A program made the translations under genes and the position numbers. The notes beneath the pieces were generated by a model. The model had not been told where the DNA came from and did no database searches. It saw nothing but the letters and a program-made list of their open reading frames with translations. 64,000 nucleotides of DNA from Paralichthys olivaceus (Eukaryota > Chordata > Actinopteri > Pleuronectiformes > Paralichthyidae): the NCBI RefSeq assembly GCF_024713975.1, contig NC_091113.1:12164501-12228500 (forward strand), in the 5' to 3' direction. Below, in pieces: positions 31,501-45,800 of this stretch; the first letter of the stretch is position 1, and every line of letters starts with the position of its first letter.

Positions 31501-34500
31501 ATAAGAACACATTTGGAAGGGACAATTTAAAATGAACAAAATGTTTGAATTGAACATCGCCTTTGATACAAAACCAGCACTCTTTTAGTCGCCTTTGGAA
31601 ATCCATACTGTTCTAGATCTAATCCATACATTCTGTCCAGGCCATGACAACATGCTTCATATGCCATAAGGCTCAGACACTTCACATCCCCAGAGATCAA
31701 TAGGCAGCCTGGACAACCATAATCCCCCACCCCCGACACTCCCATGATGCACAGTCAATCCCACCACCCTGGTCTGAGAGGCTGACACTAACGCACAGGT
31801 AATAGAGCACATCGTAACCAGAACATGAACAGCCGCTGCAGGCATGATCAATAGGCAGCTAAAGGAACAGGTAATATGATATTGATGGACCCACAATTAC
31901 AAGGATGGCGAGCAGATGTATGTGCTTTTATGTTTGTGTGTATGTGTGTGTCCGTCTTGTCTGTGCAACCTCCCATGCATGCATGCGTGCCTGAATTAAT
32001 ATATCTTTTTACAACACAAATGTATCTCTGGCCAACTTGACATGCGTTTGCATTCGTAACACAGTCAGACACACTGGAGTGGTCTTGAGGCCTAAAGAAA
32101 ATCAATTACATTTGGTTAATATCAGGACTGCATTGGCGCTTGTTCCCCATTTCCTCATGTACTAGATCAAACAAGTAGGGTAATTATCTTCTAAAGATGG
32201 ATTTGCTTTTCAGTCACTAATGTGAAGAAATGCCTCTATTGTATATGACAATCATTGATTTTCACTGTGCCGTAGCGCTGCCGGTAACCAGTTCTGTTGA
32301 CAGAAGTGAGCCGTAACCAGCTCTTACAATGAAAACCCTTCTAGACGTGATTATTCCTACATATAGGTATGTGATCCTAAGGCCAGAGTGAAATACCAGA
32401 AGTCCAACTCTGGTGGTCCAGAGTGTAACGTCAGTGACAGTGGAGGGGAAAATGACTGCGAGGTCAAAATAAATGTCCCAAGAAGAGAGTGGGAGAGCAA
32501 ATCAGGCGTGCTTGTGTCTTCTAATCCAAATATAACAGACATCTGTGTAGCTTCAATAAAGCAGACCTGTTTTAAAGACAGACAGACAGACGGTGAGCCA
32601 GCATGGAGGTCAGTATCAAGTGACCAAACACAGCCAGAGGGTGAGGGAGACACACTTAGGTAAAATAGTTGAATTTAAGCTCCTAAAGCCCAAAGAGCCA
32701 CCACCCGAATGCTGGTCTGCTGCCTTCACAGACTATATCATGGGCTGATAGATTGACACGCAGGTCAAATACAGGGCAGGAGATATAAAATTAAAAGACA
32801 GTGAAGTTGTGATGGAGCCATTAGGATTCCCTCCGTGCTGTAGGTCTAAACTAACCTGTCATCCCTGTGCTGGCAGCTGATCTAAGGACAGACATGTCGC
32901 TGCATACAGAGCTGAAGGTTAGGGCCAGGTCTGCCCACCCATGAAGCACCAGCACCGACTTTCACTGCCAATGTCTTATTTTAGTCCGTCTGTCTCTTAA
33001 TCAAGCCTTGATTGACTTTTCACATTTACATAAATAGACAAGAGGTAAATATGCTCATCAAGACGGCAATCACTTGAACGCCAAGGTGGTCTCGGGAGGG
33101 TTTGAGACCCCCATAGGGGTGAAATGTCATGGTGGGGCTCCCAATGTGTCAAAGACAACTATGTCAAATAAAATAAGTTCACAATTCAGTCCATGAGGAT
33201 GTGACATTATACGACAGGTAAAAAAAAGTATGTGACCCACATTGTGTTGAATGTCAGCTTTGATAAATATCACCTTTTGAGTTTTCAAGGTATGATAAGA
33301 CAACGAATAACAAAGATATGAAAAATATGAATTGCAGTTAATTCTGCTAAACTACTGTAGCAAGTGTTGTAAGGGTTAAGGAGAGCATTTCATAGATCCA
33401 AAAAAAAACTGAAATTTAGAGTATTTTTATAACGTGCCATATCCAGAATTTATATCCAGATACTATTTCAATTGTACAAATAAATAGAGGGCAATCACTC
33501 AAGTTTCCCTCGTGCATATTTCTTTTTATTAAATAGCAATGCTCTTGAACACACAGATGACAGTGAAGGAGTCGGCACAAGAAACATATGTGTGTGTAAG
33601 TTTACATTACATTATTTATTTAATAAAAAGAGCAATCCTAGGAAAGACCATGGGAGTGCTTTCCTGTTTAATTATTTATTGAAATACAAAAATATTTTTA
33701 GTATCATAAAGCTATGGTTTTAAACGTTTTAGGCTTGTGTATAATACATATAATTTCTATTAATGGTGCACAATACATTTTCACCAGTTGGCCCCTGTTT
33801 TGTTTTTATAGTTGCATGTGTGTGAGAAGAGTCCATGTAATATTTTTATATTGTCATTGACTTCCCACCATTACCCTAATAAACATCTGCTTTCATTAAT
33901 GCAGCAGTGCACCATCATATGCAAGGAAGACAACTGCAAACAAGTTAACAAGATTTGAAATCTCTTCTTAAATCATGTTTAGTTTATGTATGTTGTGTTT
34001 ACTACAATTTTTTTTGTTATGATTATTTTGTAAAATGATGCTGTTTTTTTACAATGGAAAATATTATAGAAAGGTGGAAAAAATATATATAATTTTGTGT
34101 GTGTGTGTGTGTTTGTGTTTTTGATTCATTCGCACTCGTTTCTTATAACCCTTTCCTGGAACCTTTTTGGGTGCAGTAGGACTTTAAAATAATTTGTAGA
34201 AAAAAATCATCTTTTTGCCTCTTGTTTTAAATCTTTAACTTGAAGTACTCAGTAAGTCAGTTGCCTGCCCTCAGTATAATTCCTCGTCTCCACTGTTACA
34301 TCCTTAAGTCGCTCCATCTGCCCGGTCTTCTCTTCCTCTCAGTGGGTTCTTCTGATAAATCCACATACTCTGTATTTCCATTTATTCACTTATTTAGCGG
34401 AGCGTGACATATTCTTACTTCCCCTCTGATCAAGACTCTTATTAACTTCCTTTGTCAAACTGCTGCTGACATCCTATTAACCTTGGCAGAGCCACCCACA

Positions 34501-36642
34501 CACTTACTCTCCATACATCTCCCTCCTCTGTACCACAGCATCGAGCCCCAGGAGCCTGACTGGTTATTACTGGGAAACACGGCCCTTCCCAGTCACATTC
34601 ATTCTCTGCTGGTCTGGACCGGCTGCCGAGGCTCCACTAATGTGCTTCAGTACATGATGGCCCTGGCTGGGATGGGGCCATAATTCATTCCATTCCTTTT
34701 TATTAAACCCATAGCCACACTGTTATTAGTGCTTGGTGTGTGGAGTTCCTCTGTAAAAGCATGATGTCTTCCATATGTGATGTTACAACCATCCCGAGGA
34801 GAGATGACTGGGAGACACAGATGAGACGGAGCATTTTCCCTCTATAATGGCAGTCTGGTTTGAGGAAGGCCTTCGTGACATCCAGGGTTTAGAGTGGCAG
34901 GGCTCGCCCGTATGCAGGCATCTAATGTTTCAGTGCAGAACGGTGATGCAGGACCTATTATGGTGATTTATGCTTTACCAACTTGGATCATTTTCTCTTG
35001 CATCTGCTCCACAAAGATCAATATTTTCTTGTTACTTTTGCCCATGGCATGAATCCTCAGAAAATTTTAAAATATTTATTTCCATAAAAAACTTCTCAAG
35101 TAAAAGTACAACATCAACTTTGTCTACTTCAGTAAAAGTACTTGCTTTTAAATATACTAAGTAAAAATACATGGCAAGTAAAGCCCACTACCTAATGCAA
35201 TGTTCTACTACATCATTAACTGTGTGTATGTACGTAGTTTAATACAAGAATAATACAGACAGGCAATGCTTTGTAAAAATGGAGTGGTAGAAGTACATAT
35301 TTGCTGATATATGTAGTTGAGTAAAAGTAAAAAGAATTTTAAAATAAATCTACTTTAGTACAAATACATGAAAAATGTACTTACATACTGTAACTGCAGA
35401 AATAAATCAAACTTGCAGTAAAAACCCTTTTCAGTTATATTTTTCATGCTCTGCATAAATTTAAAAAAAACTATAAATACTAAAAAAAACAAATATACTT
35501 GTTTTCTTCCTTGCAAAAACAAAATCTCTTTTAAATTCACTTTACATTTTACATTTAGTTTGTTCAATACGCAAAACCAAAGGGATGAATCGACAAGTCG
35601 GTTTTATGGGAGGTCATGAGGGAAGCTTGCAGACCAGATTCCGACTGTAGCTTCATATTCAGAGTTATGGAAAAGTTCTCAGTCCTCTAAACTAAACAAG
35701 TGAAAACATTTATTTCTCAAATCAACTATTCATTTCATATTTCATTCTCAGTGAATCATCAAGGGTCACTCAACACTGGAGTGAATAATCTAAAGAAATA
35801 TGAATGGGATTATGCACAGACTGTGGTAGTCTGGTAGATTAATGAGCTTTCAGACAGAGAAAGCAACAGGGAAACTTAATGACCGTTTAAAATCCAATAC
35901 AAACAGCAGAGATGTCTTGTTAATGGCCTAAATAACCTTGAGATCATGAGAAATGGAATAACAGCTCTGGTTAGTCTCTGCATATTAAATCCTTTAGTCA
36001 ACAGATCATAACTGTGATAGGTAAAATGGAAAAGGAAAGAGAGAGAGACACCTAAAACTGCACAGGGAACATAAACCTGATCGTTATTAGTTTTATTCTT
36101 TTACTGATTTTCTTCCTCAACGTCCAATGTTCATCTTGGAGCCAATCCCAGCTGACATAAAGGGACATGTCAGCCAATCACAGGGCTGACATTCAGAGGT
36201 AAACAATTATTTATGCTCACTTTCACACATCATAGACTTGGATGTTACTTATTTGTTTACATGAACTGCAAGATTTCGATATCAACCCGATCAGGACACT
36301 GCTATGGAAACAGCATTTTCTGAGGTCATTCTGAGAATAAGCAATAATCAAACTAAGATGTGGAGTATTACAAAACACATGATCTACTTAAGTTTTCACA
36401 TACAACAGTTACCAACTGCTTGACGACATGTCCTGAGTTATATTGTAAACTAAATAGAAAAGTAACAAAACAAGATTGAAAAGACTATTAGCATCGTGCA
36501 TTAAACTATTGCAGGTAGTTTTAAAATTCTGGCAGGAATGTTGGACACGAGTCATTATCACATCTATGCTCTGTATCATGCAAACGGGAATATTAATGGA
36601 TTTCACCAACAGCAACTCATGCAAACATAGTGAAGTAATTTC

Positions 36643-37020
36643 TTAACCAGAAAAAAAACAAGGGAGGACCCAAATTCAGATGAGCACCAGGACTGGATCA
36701 AACAAAGTCTTACCTTCACGGTTAAAGGCAAAGGCAGTTGAATCAGAAGCAAGGATCCACACAAGAGAATGGAACTGGAGAGAATAACTCACGAGGAAAA
36801 TGGTGAATTCAAACTGAGAAGAAATCTAAGAAGATCAAGAGGGAAGACAAGAGAGCACAGGGTTTAAAGAGAGGAGACACAGGTGAGAGGAATCAGGGCG
36901 GGGCATGTAATCAGGTGCAGGTCATCAAGAGGAAGTTAAGTCACCGATAACGTGACTCAGGTGGGACAGGAAGTGAGGGTTAACATAAAACAGGAAATGA
37001 GGGATAAGAGAAGGTAAATT
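36643..37020. repeat. Degenerate fish dispersed repeat
   Basis: GGGAGGACCCAAATTCAGAT at the left, AGGAGACACAGGTGAGAGGA in the middle and AAAACAGGAAATGAGGGATA at the right appear in the order of a familiar bony-fish element (non-autonomous DNA transposon type). Family name not assigned. Confidence 0.45.
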
Positions 37021-37901
37021 AACAGAGTCGGAGTGAAGACCAATTTATGCGTCTGCGTGAATTTTCCCTCTGCAGCTGGGATGGTATTAGTGAAAGACGG
37101 AGGGTGGGGGGGAACATGCACAAACCACATGTGATTTATTGAAGGCATTATTATTGCAAAACTTAATAAGACATAATCGTATTATTGATGTCCATGTAAA
37201 AGTATGTAATTGCGTATTTAATTAACAGATGGAATTTTCCTAATGTTATATTCCATTGTTATATTCTATGAACAGAGAGAAGTTGCTCTCTGTATGTTGA
37301 AGCCGCACAGATGATGTTTTATACAGAACATCCGTCCCACACGCCATAAAACCAGCACCTTAACAAAGCAACACTGAAATAATTTAACAATCAACTCATA
37401 AATGTCATTATTGTCACATAGCGTGAAACAGTGTCCTGCTTTGTACAATTTTTAGGGGGCGAAGCAGCAGAATATAATGATTTCATTGTTCGATGGAACA
37501 CATGTGGCAAAGAAATGAAAGCTTCTGTTTCATATATCACTCGGCAATAATTGAAAAAATGTGTTTCTCTCCTCATTTGAGGAAAAAAAGTTTTGAATGT
37601 TTTTTTTTTTTACGTTGCACTTGAGGTCAAATCTGGAGCGAGATATTTTTGCCAGGGTTTGTCAGAGGGGAACTACCTAAACAGTGGACGTTGTGAGGAT
37701 GGTTGTGATAGAGCGGGACAGCAGGACAGACTTTGATGTAGCTGAAATACAGCTCCAGGTCTTTCCACAGTTAAAGTGATGAATGGATGAAAATGTCTCT
37801 GGGTAACATTAAATTGACAGTGGCTGTATATCAGGAGGGATTTTGGGCCTAGTGGATAAAAAGTTTGAACTGAGGGACACACGGTAAATCGATAGTAAAA
37901 A

Positions 37902-37952
37902 ACACACATATATATACATATATACACACACACATACTCACATTTAAACACA
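37902..37952. repeat. (CA/TA)n simple repeat
   Basis: Alternating CACACATATATATACATATATACACACAC-type purine-pyrimidine sequence. It has no gene context. Confidence 0.8.
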
Positions 37953-40284
37953 CAGTATGGATTACTGAACACATACAAACACGCACTAAAAATCTTACAA
38001 CTTAAACATAGAATATTGAATTCAGGACGAGCAGAACAACAGTCCAGTGTTGTTCATACTAAGATACCTCATACCAGACATCTTGTATCTTCCTGTTTCA
38101 GTGTGTGTGTGTGTGTAAACACTGGTCCAGACTGAAATACTTTAAACAACTATTGGATGATGCCATGTCATCTGGTGCATACAGTCATCTTCCCCCTTGG
38201 TAATACCTTGATTGTTGATCTTGTTCCATCATATAGTTGAGTTTGTCCCATGTTTCAGTTAAGAATCAAAAGAGGACCCTAGAGAAAGAGAGATGGAATT
38301 ATCCAACTATATTTAAAACAAAATGCAACCAAAAAGCACCATTCCTACTGTCAATTTTATTTTCGAGTTACATTTCTACCAAATTTCCAGAAAATATAAA
38401 CAAAACATCTGCATTTTATAATTGTCATGAGTCATTATACAGCCCATTGTCTTTTTAAATATGTTTCCGTGTAAAATTTAAGTTTTACAGAATTAATTAT
38501 GTATTATAGTAAAGGTTGTAATTCTTTTAATCAAATTTGTCTGTAAGTATTCACATTCTTGGTTGGGTCAACTGTAGCAAAACCCAGTTCCCCCAGGGTA
38601 TCAATAAAGTTTTTCTGATTAAATATGAATGAATTTATATTTGTGCCATTATCAGTGTATAGCCACTTCACAACCTGACCTACAATGAAGCACCAAACTG
38701 TCATTTTTCCACCCATGATGCACCCTCGGCTGAATCTCCTCCACTAATCTGGATGAAGGACAGAGAACATGCCGGCCGTGTAGGTGGAGGTTTTGTGAGG
38801 ACAGTGAAATGAGAGCAGCATCTAGAAAACAGGTGAATCAAAAACAACAGCACTTTTATATTCTGCAACATTCAGTACCAGCATGGACACGTTCACTGCA
38901 AACATACAGCAAGGGAAGAGAATGTTGTTTTGTCATTTCCTTTATGCCATTTCAAGTTTCCTCTCTTTTTTTCAGTTATGAATGTCATGTAATGTGATGT
39001 TTCCTCTGCAAAAGTCAGTTATTAGAACATCAAACAGCCTGTCGTAGCCATTACATGACCACAGCGACAATGTTCCTCCCATTACCTCAACATGGTGGCA
39101 TAATGACGGGAGCTGACATCATGCATGCCTCTGATTTCTTCCTCCGTGCTGCTTTTCAACAGCACATTATTAACATCTTGTAAGGTTTCCTCTGCAGTCG
39201 TGTAACCCCGTCTCCTTTGGATATGACAAAAAGAAAAGAGACGGAGAGCATTGTTCGAGCAGAGCCCAGCCGGATGGCTGTGGCCGTGAGCGGCAGCGGT
39301 GGTGGCGGTGCAGCAGGAACAGAACAGCCAGTCACACAGGTGGCAGGGAAATTACAGAGTACGCATACTTGTAGTTTGGATGTCTTCCATCTCTGGAAGC
39401 CAATAAAGACTGCACAGGCAGCTGCCAGAGACTGTGAAAGCTATACTTGGATGTAGAAGCTTGGGCCGTGCCAAGATATTGCTCACTGTTCATCGGTCAT
39501 ACAGTACAATATGTTTTAATGGTCTGATTCGATAAAAGACTGATGATAGATACGATAAGATCCTAATAGAATATCCCTTTCTGGAGCTGGTGCAGATTAT
39601 TTCCCTTTAAACAATAGCATTATTGTGTTTGCAATGCGTGCCCTCATATGCGTGCATGCCTGCTTGTGCTTTGGTTTACCAAACTAAACGCTACAACTTG
39701 TCTACCCACTTCCTGTGCAGCAAATTACAACACTGTAAACCCACACTGTGCACTAGTAGTTTTGGAGCATTACATGCAGATATACTTTCTTAGACTTCCT
39801 AAATACAAATGGTCATTTTAGATCAAACTATGAGTTTGTGCGGCTCCGCTGTTGGACGAAGAACACAGAGAACTATGAGGAAATATGTATCCGTCACATC
39901 CTTTCGATTCCCTCGGCTCTAATAGGACTTGTCTCGGTGTGTTTGTGTTGTATTTGTGTTGCCATGCCTCTCCGCAGTTACCGGTGTCTTTACTTCCTCT
40001 TCTCCTCTCAGGTTTTAAACAGGGGGAGCAGCTTAACCACAAAACGCCCATCTGGTGCCATCATGGAGGTCCAGTGGACAGCTGCTGAATTACAACAGTC
40101 CTGGAGGAAGCTTTGTATGGGACCATTATTTTAGAAACATTATTTATGTGTGTATGTTTGTGTGTGTGTGTAACTGTATCTCAATCCGTGTGTGTTACAC
40201 ATTTATCTAAACATTCACGGATCAATGCACCTATTTGCAGAATTGAACACATATGAATCTCAACATTTGCGGATTCTTTTACAC

Positions 40285-40467
40285 ATTACATGTGATTCAG
40301 CTGACGCTTTTATCCAACAAGACTTAATGCATTCAACATCTATGAGGGGCCACTTTTTTAGGGGGGGGGGTTTCAGCATCTTGCCCAAGGACGCTTTAGC
40401 AGGGGCTCGAGCTGCTGACCTTCTGTTTGGAGGATAACTGCTCTACCCCCTCAGCCACAGCCGCCCT
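40285..40467 (+). repeat. Fish dispersed repeat ending in GCCACAGCCGCCC
   Basis: The left word GATTCAGCTGACGCTTTTAT, the middle CAGCATCTTGCCCAAGGACG and the right end CTCTACCCCCTCAGCCACAG appear in their usual order. A G-run at 40361-40370 interrupts it. Abundant in bony-fish genomes as I recall; class not assigned. Confidence 0.6.
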
Positions 40468-40574
40468 TTGAGACATTTGCCTTTGAGACAATGAATGCAG
40501 TAACTGTAAACACACCTAACTGTATGGAACCATGCATGGCACATGTAGATAGAATAACACACAGAGGCACACGC

Positions 40575-40602
40575 TGACACACACACACACACACACACAC
40601 AG
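40575..40602. repeat. (CA)n microsatellite
   Basis: A short CA run immediately left of the TTAACC-rich block. Confidence 0.8.
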
Positions 40603-40659
40603 TCATGTCTCTGTGACTTCAGAGGACATTCATTTGACTTACAGTGATTTACCGAAGAC

Positions 40660-40795
40660 TTACTCTAACCTTAACCATAGTTCCTCCTTGCAAACCCCTA
40701 AACTTAACATTAATTTAACCTTAACCTAAAATGAATCTAACCTTAACGTTAACCTAACCTTAATCTAAATTTAACCTTTATCCAACCAAAAATAT
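40660..40795. repeat. Degenerate CTAACCTTAACC-type tandem repeat
   Basis: Irregular units such as TAACCTTAACC, TTTAACCTTAACCTAA and CTAACCTTAATCTAA recur across about 135 bases. The units resemble but do not equal the vertebrate telomere unit. In fishes such arrays often sit beside a (CA)n run and a GAGGACATTCATTTGACTTA word, as here, so this is an interspersed element tail, not a chromosome end. Confidence 0.65.
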
Positions 40796-42399
40796 GTCTC
40801 AACCTTTAAACAGATTAAAGTCCTCACAGCATAATAATACCTGGACTAAACACACACACAGTCAAATGATAGATTAAACTATAGATTATTAGTGGAGGAG
40901 TGGTCAGACGGCTGCAGACTCTCCAGGGAGCCGACCTGAGGCTGAGGGGCCATCCAATCACAGCACATTCCTGCAGAGACTGTGCCATGTAGGTACTTGC
41001 ATTTTTTTGTCCGTGAATAAAGTCCTGCCAGCAGAAGCGATGAGCAGGACCTTAGGTGACTGCTCATGAAGTTAAAATCACTTCAGAGGAGCCAGCTGAA
41101 CATTGACTCGAAGTATGATTGATGACAGATGAACAGAGACTATGGATTCATTCTGAATAAATCATTGAACCTAAAGTAAGTTTCACCTGATTTATCTGAT
41201 GGTGTTTTACTGTGCCGCTGTGATTGATGGACTCACAAACCGCAGTGTGAAAAACCTAATGAAATTAGAATTTGAAATTTCGTTTCATTTGAATAAGCAG
41301 CCGCGGGTGCGAATAGCAAATCGATTATTCTGCGTAGGTTAATGTTCAGTGTTTAATCAGTCCAGTTTCACATTATACAACATTACACAAAGCCCATCAA
41401 TACACTCATGGAACATTACACATGTCTGCTGAGAGGTAATCTCACCGTGTTGACTTTGTGTTATTATGTTGTAAAATGTCTGCTTCTACATTGTTTTATC
41501 AGCGATTAGAAACCGCAGAGTCGCTTCAGCAGACATATTACTGCCTGAAAATCAACATCAGTCACAGGGAAGAGTTATCCGATCCAAACACCCCGACCAC
41601 GAGGATTAGTCACTGCGGAAGAGGAACGGGGCCGTGTGGGGCTGAATGAGGGTTTACTGCTACACCTTTTCACTCCCCGCTCAAGTCTTCGAGACAGTAT
41701 CATGTGTCAAATCCAGCTTTGTGCTATCAAAACCAAACCAGGAAACTGTCAAATTCATCCGAGCAAACCTGTCCGAGTGCAGATCCCGTGCTGCGGGTGA
41801 TGACTGGGATAGATTATCAAGGCCTGAGATGCAGGGATATATTTCACAGTAGAGAAAGGAGCCCTGTGGTGTACAAATACAGTTTGATGTGTATGAATGT
41901 GTCAGTGTGTGTATGCAACTGTGTGTATCAAGCTCTGGAAAAACAAATTGAGAGTCCATTGTAAAGTTATCGGTTTCTCTGGTTTTACTATGTATGTAGC
42001 CTATAATGCACATTTTTCTTCTATTCTTTAAACTACAGACAACATTCTTCTCAAATTCCAAAGTTACAAGATGCAGGAATTAAATGTCTGCCACACATTT
42101 ATAGATGCAGATTTAAGAAAATTCTACATTTTTTGTGGAGCTGTAGATTTTTACTTTGGTAAAATGATGTAGACTTTGCAGGTTTAGATTTTTCCACCGA
42201 GGAATATCCAAATATTTTAGAATATGAAGAATTGGGATGCGAAAAAAATTACACACACACATTTCCGAATACAACAAAAAAATGATAATCAATTTTATTT
42301 TATTTAAATTATTTAAAACAGCTACCTATATATATATTTTAGAAAGAAGGAAAATGTGAACGGGCATGTGAATTATTTCTGCACACGTTTATCATTTTG

Positions 42400-42485
42400 T
42401 TAATTGTGATAATTCAGACTGCATTTGAAGGCAACACCGGAGTCGCGCAGATGTTATCGCGAGACAACAGCTTTGCCGTGATAAG
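42400..42485 (+). other. meiob: Predicted meiob 5' UTR exon
   Basis: A donor (AAG|GTAAAT at 42486) pairs with an acceptor at 42759-42760 (TTAAATGCAG), 53 bases before the meiob ATG. The left end is a guess. The exon carries TCGCGAGA at 42457-42464, half of a known TATA-less promoter word. It also has an ATG at 42451 whose frame continues across the junction and ends before the main start. Confidence 0.45.
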
Positions 42486-42813
42486 GTAAATAAAAATGTA
42501 TAAATATACTTAAAACTGTAAAGAAATGAATTATAACATATATAATATCATCTGTCCATGTTGTCAATTATAAGTTATACAACAGGAAACAGGTCACATT
42601 AGCTTTGCTCTACTTCTAGCTAATGTTAGCCAACAAGCTAATATTTGTTTATTCGCTCGGAGCTAATGTCTCTGGTTTACGCTAGCTTTAGAAAAAGCTA
42701 AATGTTGGAATAGTTTTATTAACATGTTAACTCTTGTTGTTTTTATTTCATTAAATGCAGAGACAGTAAATGTGACCACAGCTGAACAGGGACTATCTGC
42801 TAAAAGAAACAAA

Positions 42814-45800
42814 ATGGCTGCTTATCAGAGCTTCATTGCCATCTCTGAGCTTCATCCCAATTTCTCTCATCCGGTGAGTTATGATGAATTTCCAGATGAA
42901 TTTTATATCTGATCAGCAACAACCCTTAAAACCGTTTAATGAGCCTGAATGAGTTTTTACATAATTACAGATCTACGTTGGTGGATCTGACTCCGTTCTG
43001 TAACTTGTGTTGAACTAGTCATTGAACTTGTCAATGCTCTTTCATTTTCCAGAAGGTGACAGGAATCATCATCTGGAAAACAGATGTGAAAAGCTTCCCT
43101 GACAGAAAAAGTATGGATCAGTGTAATAAGTATCAGTGCACCTAAGCGGTTCTTATTTCCTCCACCTTAGTGTCCTGAACACCACCACCCTCTCCTGGAT
43201 GATTAAATATCCACAATACAACTCTGCCAGCATTTCTCTTTTCCTTTTTATCTATTAAATGCAACACTCACTGAACCTGTGTGTCTGGATTCCAGATGTT
43301 GGTGCGGACAGATTCACTTTTGGCTTCACTATCAAGGACTCGCCTGACTTTTTCATTAATGTGGCAGCCTGGGGAAACGATGGCTACATCAACGGCCTTT
43401 CCAACAGCTTCAGCATCGGAGACTGTGGTGAGGAAGTTCCTGCTAAAGCTCCCATATGCTTTAAAAGCCCTTAAGATTTTGGCAAAATATTCATCTAGTT
43501 ATTTAGTCATTCATAGTAGAGGCCTTAAATGTTTTAGATTAGTATAATAGAACAAAAGGAATCTTCGCTCATGTTCAGCTTCGACCCCTTGTTTACTTCA
43601 AAACCTACTGATTTTGAGTATTAAATATTAATCAATGTAAGCCGAGATCATGATATCTGTTGAATTTTTACATTATATGAGATCTTTCTTTAGTTGCAAT
43701 GAAAATCAAGCTACTCAAGAACAATATAGTAACATTATCATTTAAAAAAAGGTAAGTACTTAAACATATACATTTAGCAAGGATGCAATGGAAAGTATAA
43801 CATGTACACAGTGAAATGTCTTAGCACAAAATTGTTTCTTATTATTTTTTCAAGTCATCGTTGAAAATCCATTGGTTGCCAACAAAGACCCAGAGAAAGA
43901 TGAGCGATTCTATCCCACAACACCAAGGTAATTAAAAACATAACTTGTCATCACCACATCCTGTGGTGCTTTCAGGAAGCTGGAGGGAAACAAGGGTACC
44001 AGGATGCAATGCTGTTTAAAATATGATGTAACCATGTTTAATCTCTGATGGTGGTGTCAAAGGACTCAGTGGTTCAGAGGCCTGCGTCTGTTCTCAGCCT
44101 CTACAGGCTCCTGGTGACGGAGGCTCACTCCCAGGTGTCCCTGTGTGCCGACATGGACACCATCGACAGACTGCTGCCACTCATCCACCTGCCGGTGAAG
44201 GACTCCAGAGATTTTTACTCACTGGGAGACATAGTGGCCAACGGGCAGCAGCTGGATGGAACAGTAGTCAATATACTGGCGGCAGTGAAATCGGTAAGAG
44301 CATGGTAAAGCTAGAGTCCTTTAAAATGTCTGCAAATTTCATAGCCAGTGAGTAGGTTGGCTGATGACACTTAACATGTGACATACACGAATCTGGAAGA
44401 ACACAAATACCTCAGGATAAAAATGATGCCGATGGTGCCACACCCTTAGAAGACCCTGATGTCAATCTCTCTTTGCATTCCTCATATATGAATTCCAGAA
44501 AATGTCCACAAAAGTGAATCCAGACGATTTCCAGCGTTCATGTTTGAAAACGGCTTTAGTTTTCATCAATCTGCCTCAACAATTCCCCACATTTCCCAAA
44601 AGGCTTTTCTGTGTTACATGGAGAGAGTGGAACAATGGTGATGTTAACCAATGTGTTTTTTCCAGTTAAGTGAAATGTAAATGTTTGAGAAAAACACTAT
44701 AGTGTGCTGTACATAACAGTAAAGAGACTCTTACATGAAGAGTTCAACACTTGAAGAAATACAGCTATTTGCCTTATTACCAGAAGTAAAATTAGAACTT
44801 ATTGCTTTAGGGGGAATGTTTCTGTGAAAACCATATGAGCTGAGAGTTGTAAGTTTGAATCCTGCAGGAAGAATTTTAATGAGGCCTGTGGTCACAGTGT
44901 GAACTCCTAATAAGTCCTCATTGTTGACTCAATCAAGGCCATTACATTTTTGGGATGTAATAAATTATTGCAATGTTTTCAGTAAATATTGACAATCCGC
45001 GTATGAAATTCAGATATCACAACATTTCAGTGATGGTTCACTACAGAAATGAACCAGGATGTATTTTCCAGCGTTTCTCACACACTGATTGTATTAGATA
45101 GTGGTTTCTCAGCTGTCTTTTTCTCCACACTCAGTTCTACCATGGTGGAAAATCGGCTGTAAAAGTTTCCTGAGCAGAAAAACAACATTAAAAAGAGGGG
45201 AAGGGTTCCAATGTAACATCATGAAAGTCAGTCATGGAAAAGTCATGGAAGTTGCCACTGAAGTCGCGGTGGGAAGCCTGATAAGCTTGTTAGAGGAAGT
45301 TTTTTGACCATGAGCACATATGCAGAGCAAATGTTAAAAATCAAACATGTCAGTTTTCTAAATTTGCTGAATTCATGTCTTATAAATTGCCTAATAGACG
45401 ACATTGAGTCTGTTTGGTCTGTGTGGTAACGTGAGGGTATGCGTGTTGTTTGCCTGGAACATACCAACTCACCATAAAGCCTCTGAAGATGTGTCTGTAA
45501 GTTCACGGAGAGTTTAGATCCTTTATGAAGGGAAGATCCTGCCATATGACATGACTGTGTTTACTTTTCAGACCGGAGAGCCAAAGCTGTTCACCACTTC
45601 AGATGGACGCAAAGGCCAAAGACTGGAAGTGAAGCTCTTTGACGACTCTGTCTCGTCCTTCCCCGTCGTCTGGTGCGTCACAGCAGTTTAGTCAATTGGA
45701 AAATGAATAAATATTTATTACTTTTGTTGCTTCTGTGCCATATTCCATCTTATTGGTGACTCCGATCACCACCGTGTGTCTTTAGGTTACCATAAATTTA

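Larger units (their letters stand above)
20962..42399. other. About 21 kb without a supported gene
   Basis: No open frame here looks like a protein, and I could not chain short frames into exons. The longest (24316-24681 on +, 121 codons; 28245-28640 on +, 131 codons) have no recognisable motif and no splice logic. Recognisable content is dispersed fish repeats and simple repeats, listed separately. The rest could hold distal regulatory sequence for hs3st6 or long noncoding RNA, but the sequence alone does not show it. Confidence 0.6.

Noticed and set aside
40660-40795. Telomere or interstitial telomere array
   Set aside because: Units are irregular TTAACC/CTAACC mixes, not perfect TTAGGG-complement, and sit beside the usual (CA)n partner of a fish interspersed repeat.
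44048-44097. Upstream part of the meiob open frame at 44048 as coding
   Set aside because: The acceptor TTCTCAG at 44097 keeps phase and aligns with the family (S-LYRLL), so the earlier codons are intron.
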